Shown one piece after another: positions 14,610 through 14,631 of a DNA stretch of 14,631 bases. Source of the stretch: Clostridiales bacterium (GTDB taxonomy: Bacteria > Bacillota > Clostridia > WRLR01); NCBI GenBank assembly GCA_031263625.1, contig JAISFK010000456.1, positions 1 through 14,631 of the forward strand, written 5' to 3'. Position numbers and translations under genes: made by a program. Within the stretch, counting starts at the first letter, position 1, and each line of letters begins with the position of its first letter. Below the pieces are notes generated by a model. That model saw only the letters and a program-made list of their open reading frames with translations. It had not been told where the DNA came from and did no database searches.

Positions 14610-14631
14610 AGCAGGCGCGGCGGGCGGGCGA

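Overview
The window holds three forward-strand genes. Two encode very large secreted glycoside hydrolase family 2 (GH2, beta-galactosidase-type) proteins. They flank one AAA-type ATPase with a DUF4143 C-terminus. The DNA is GC-rich by eye, with strong AGGAGG-type ribosome sites, near-consensus vegetative promoters, a classical Sec signal peptide and secreted multi-domain enzymes with Big_4-type Ig and discoidin (F5/8 type C) domains. This points to a Gram-positive-like bacterium that degrades complex polysaccharides, perhaps a high-GC clostridial or coriobacterial gut organism. The lineage is a guess; nothing here fixes it.

Layout. (1) Positions 1-6908: a GH2 protein whose start lies left of the window; about 2300 residues are visible. 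(2) 6909-7221: an intergenic region with two hairpins, a three-copy AT-rich repeat, a promoter and a 9-bp tandem repeat at the predicted transcription start. (3) 7222-8514: the DUF4143-type ATPase. (4) 8515-8906: a 392-bp intergenic region with a short palindrome, an extended -10 promoter and a long hairpin-rich leader carrying two related palindromes. (5) 8907-14609: a second GH2 protein, 1900 residues and complete. The last 22 bases hold nothing recognisable.

The two GH2 proteins are paralogues that align from the sugar-binding domain almost to the C-terminus: GH2 N domain, Ig-like domain, TIM barrel with two catalytic glutamates, DUF4982-like and GH2_C5-like domains, three discoidin-like modules, a 'NLL-N-F' beta-sandwich module, an FN3-like stretch, a Big_4 domain and a last beta-sandwich module. 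The first has an extra N-terminal block (DNRLRE/CBM96-like domain plus three Ig-like repeats). The second has loop insertions and a divergent last module. Both probably act outside the cell on galactose- or other hexose-containing glycans. Neither shows an LPXTG, SLH or transmembrane anchor at its C-terminus. The ATPase has its own promoter and no obvious link to glycan breakdown.

I see no convincing new multi-gene system. The best leads are the repeat at the ATPase transcription start, the paired palindromes in the leader of the second GH2 gene, the tandem repeat that builds its signal peptide, and the modular divergence between the paralogues.
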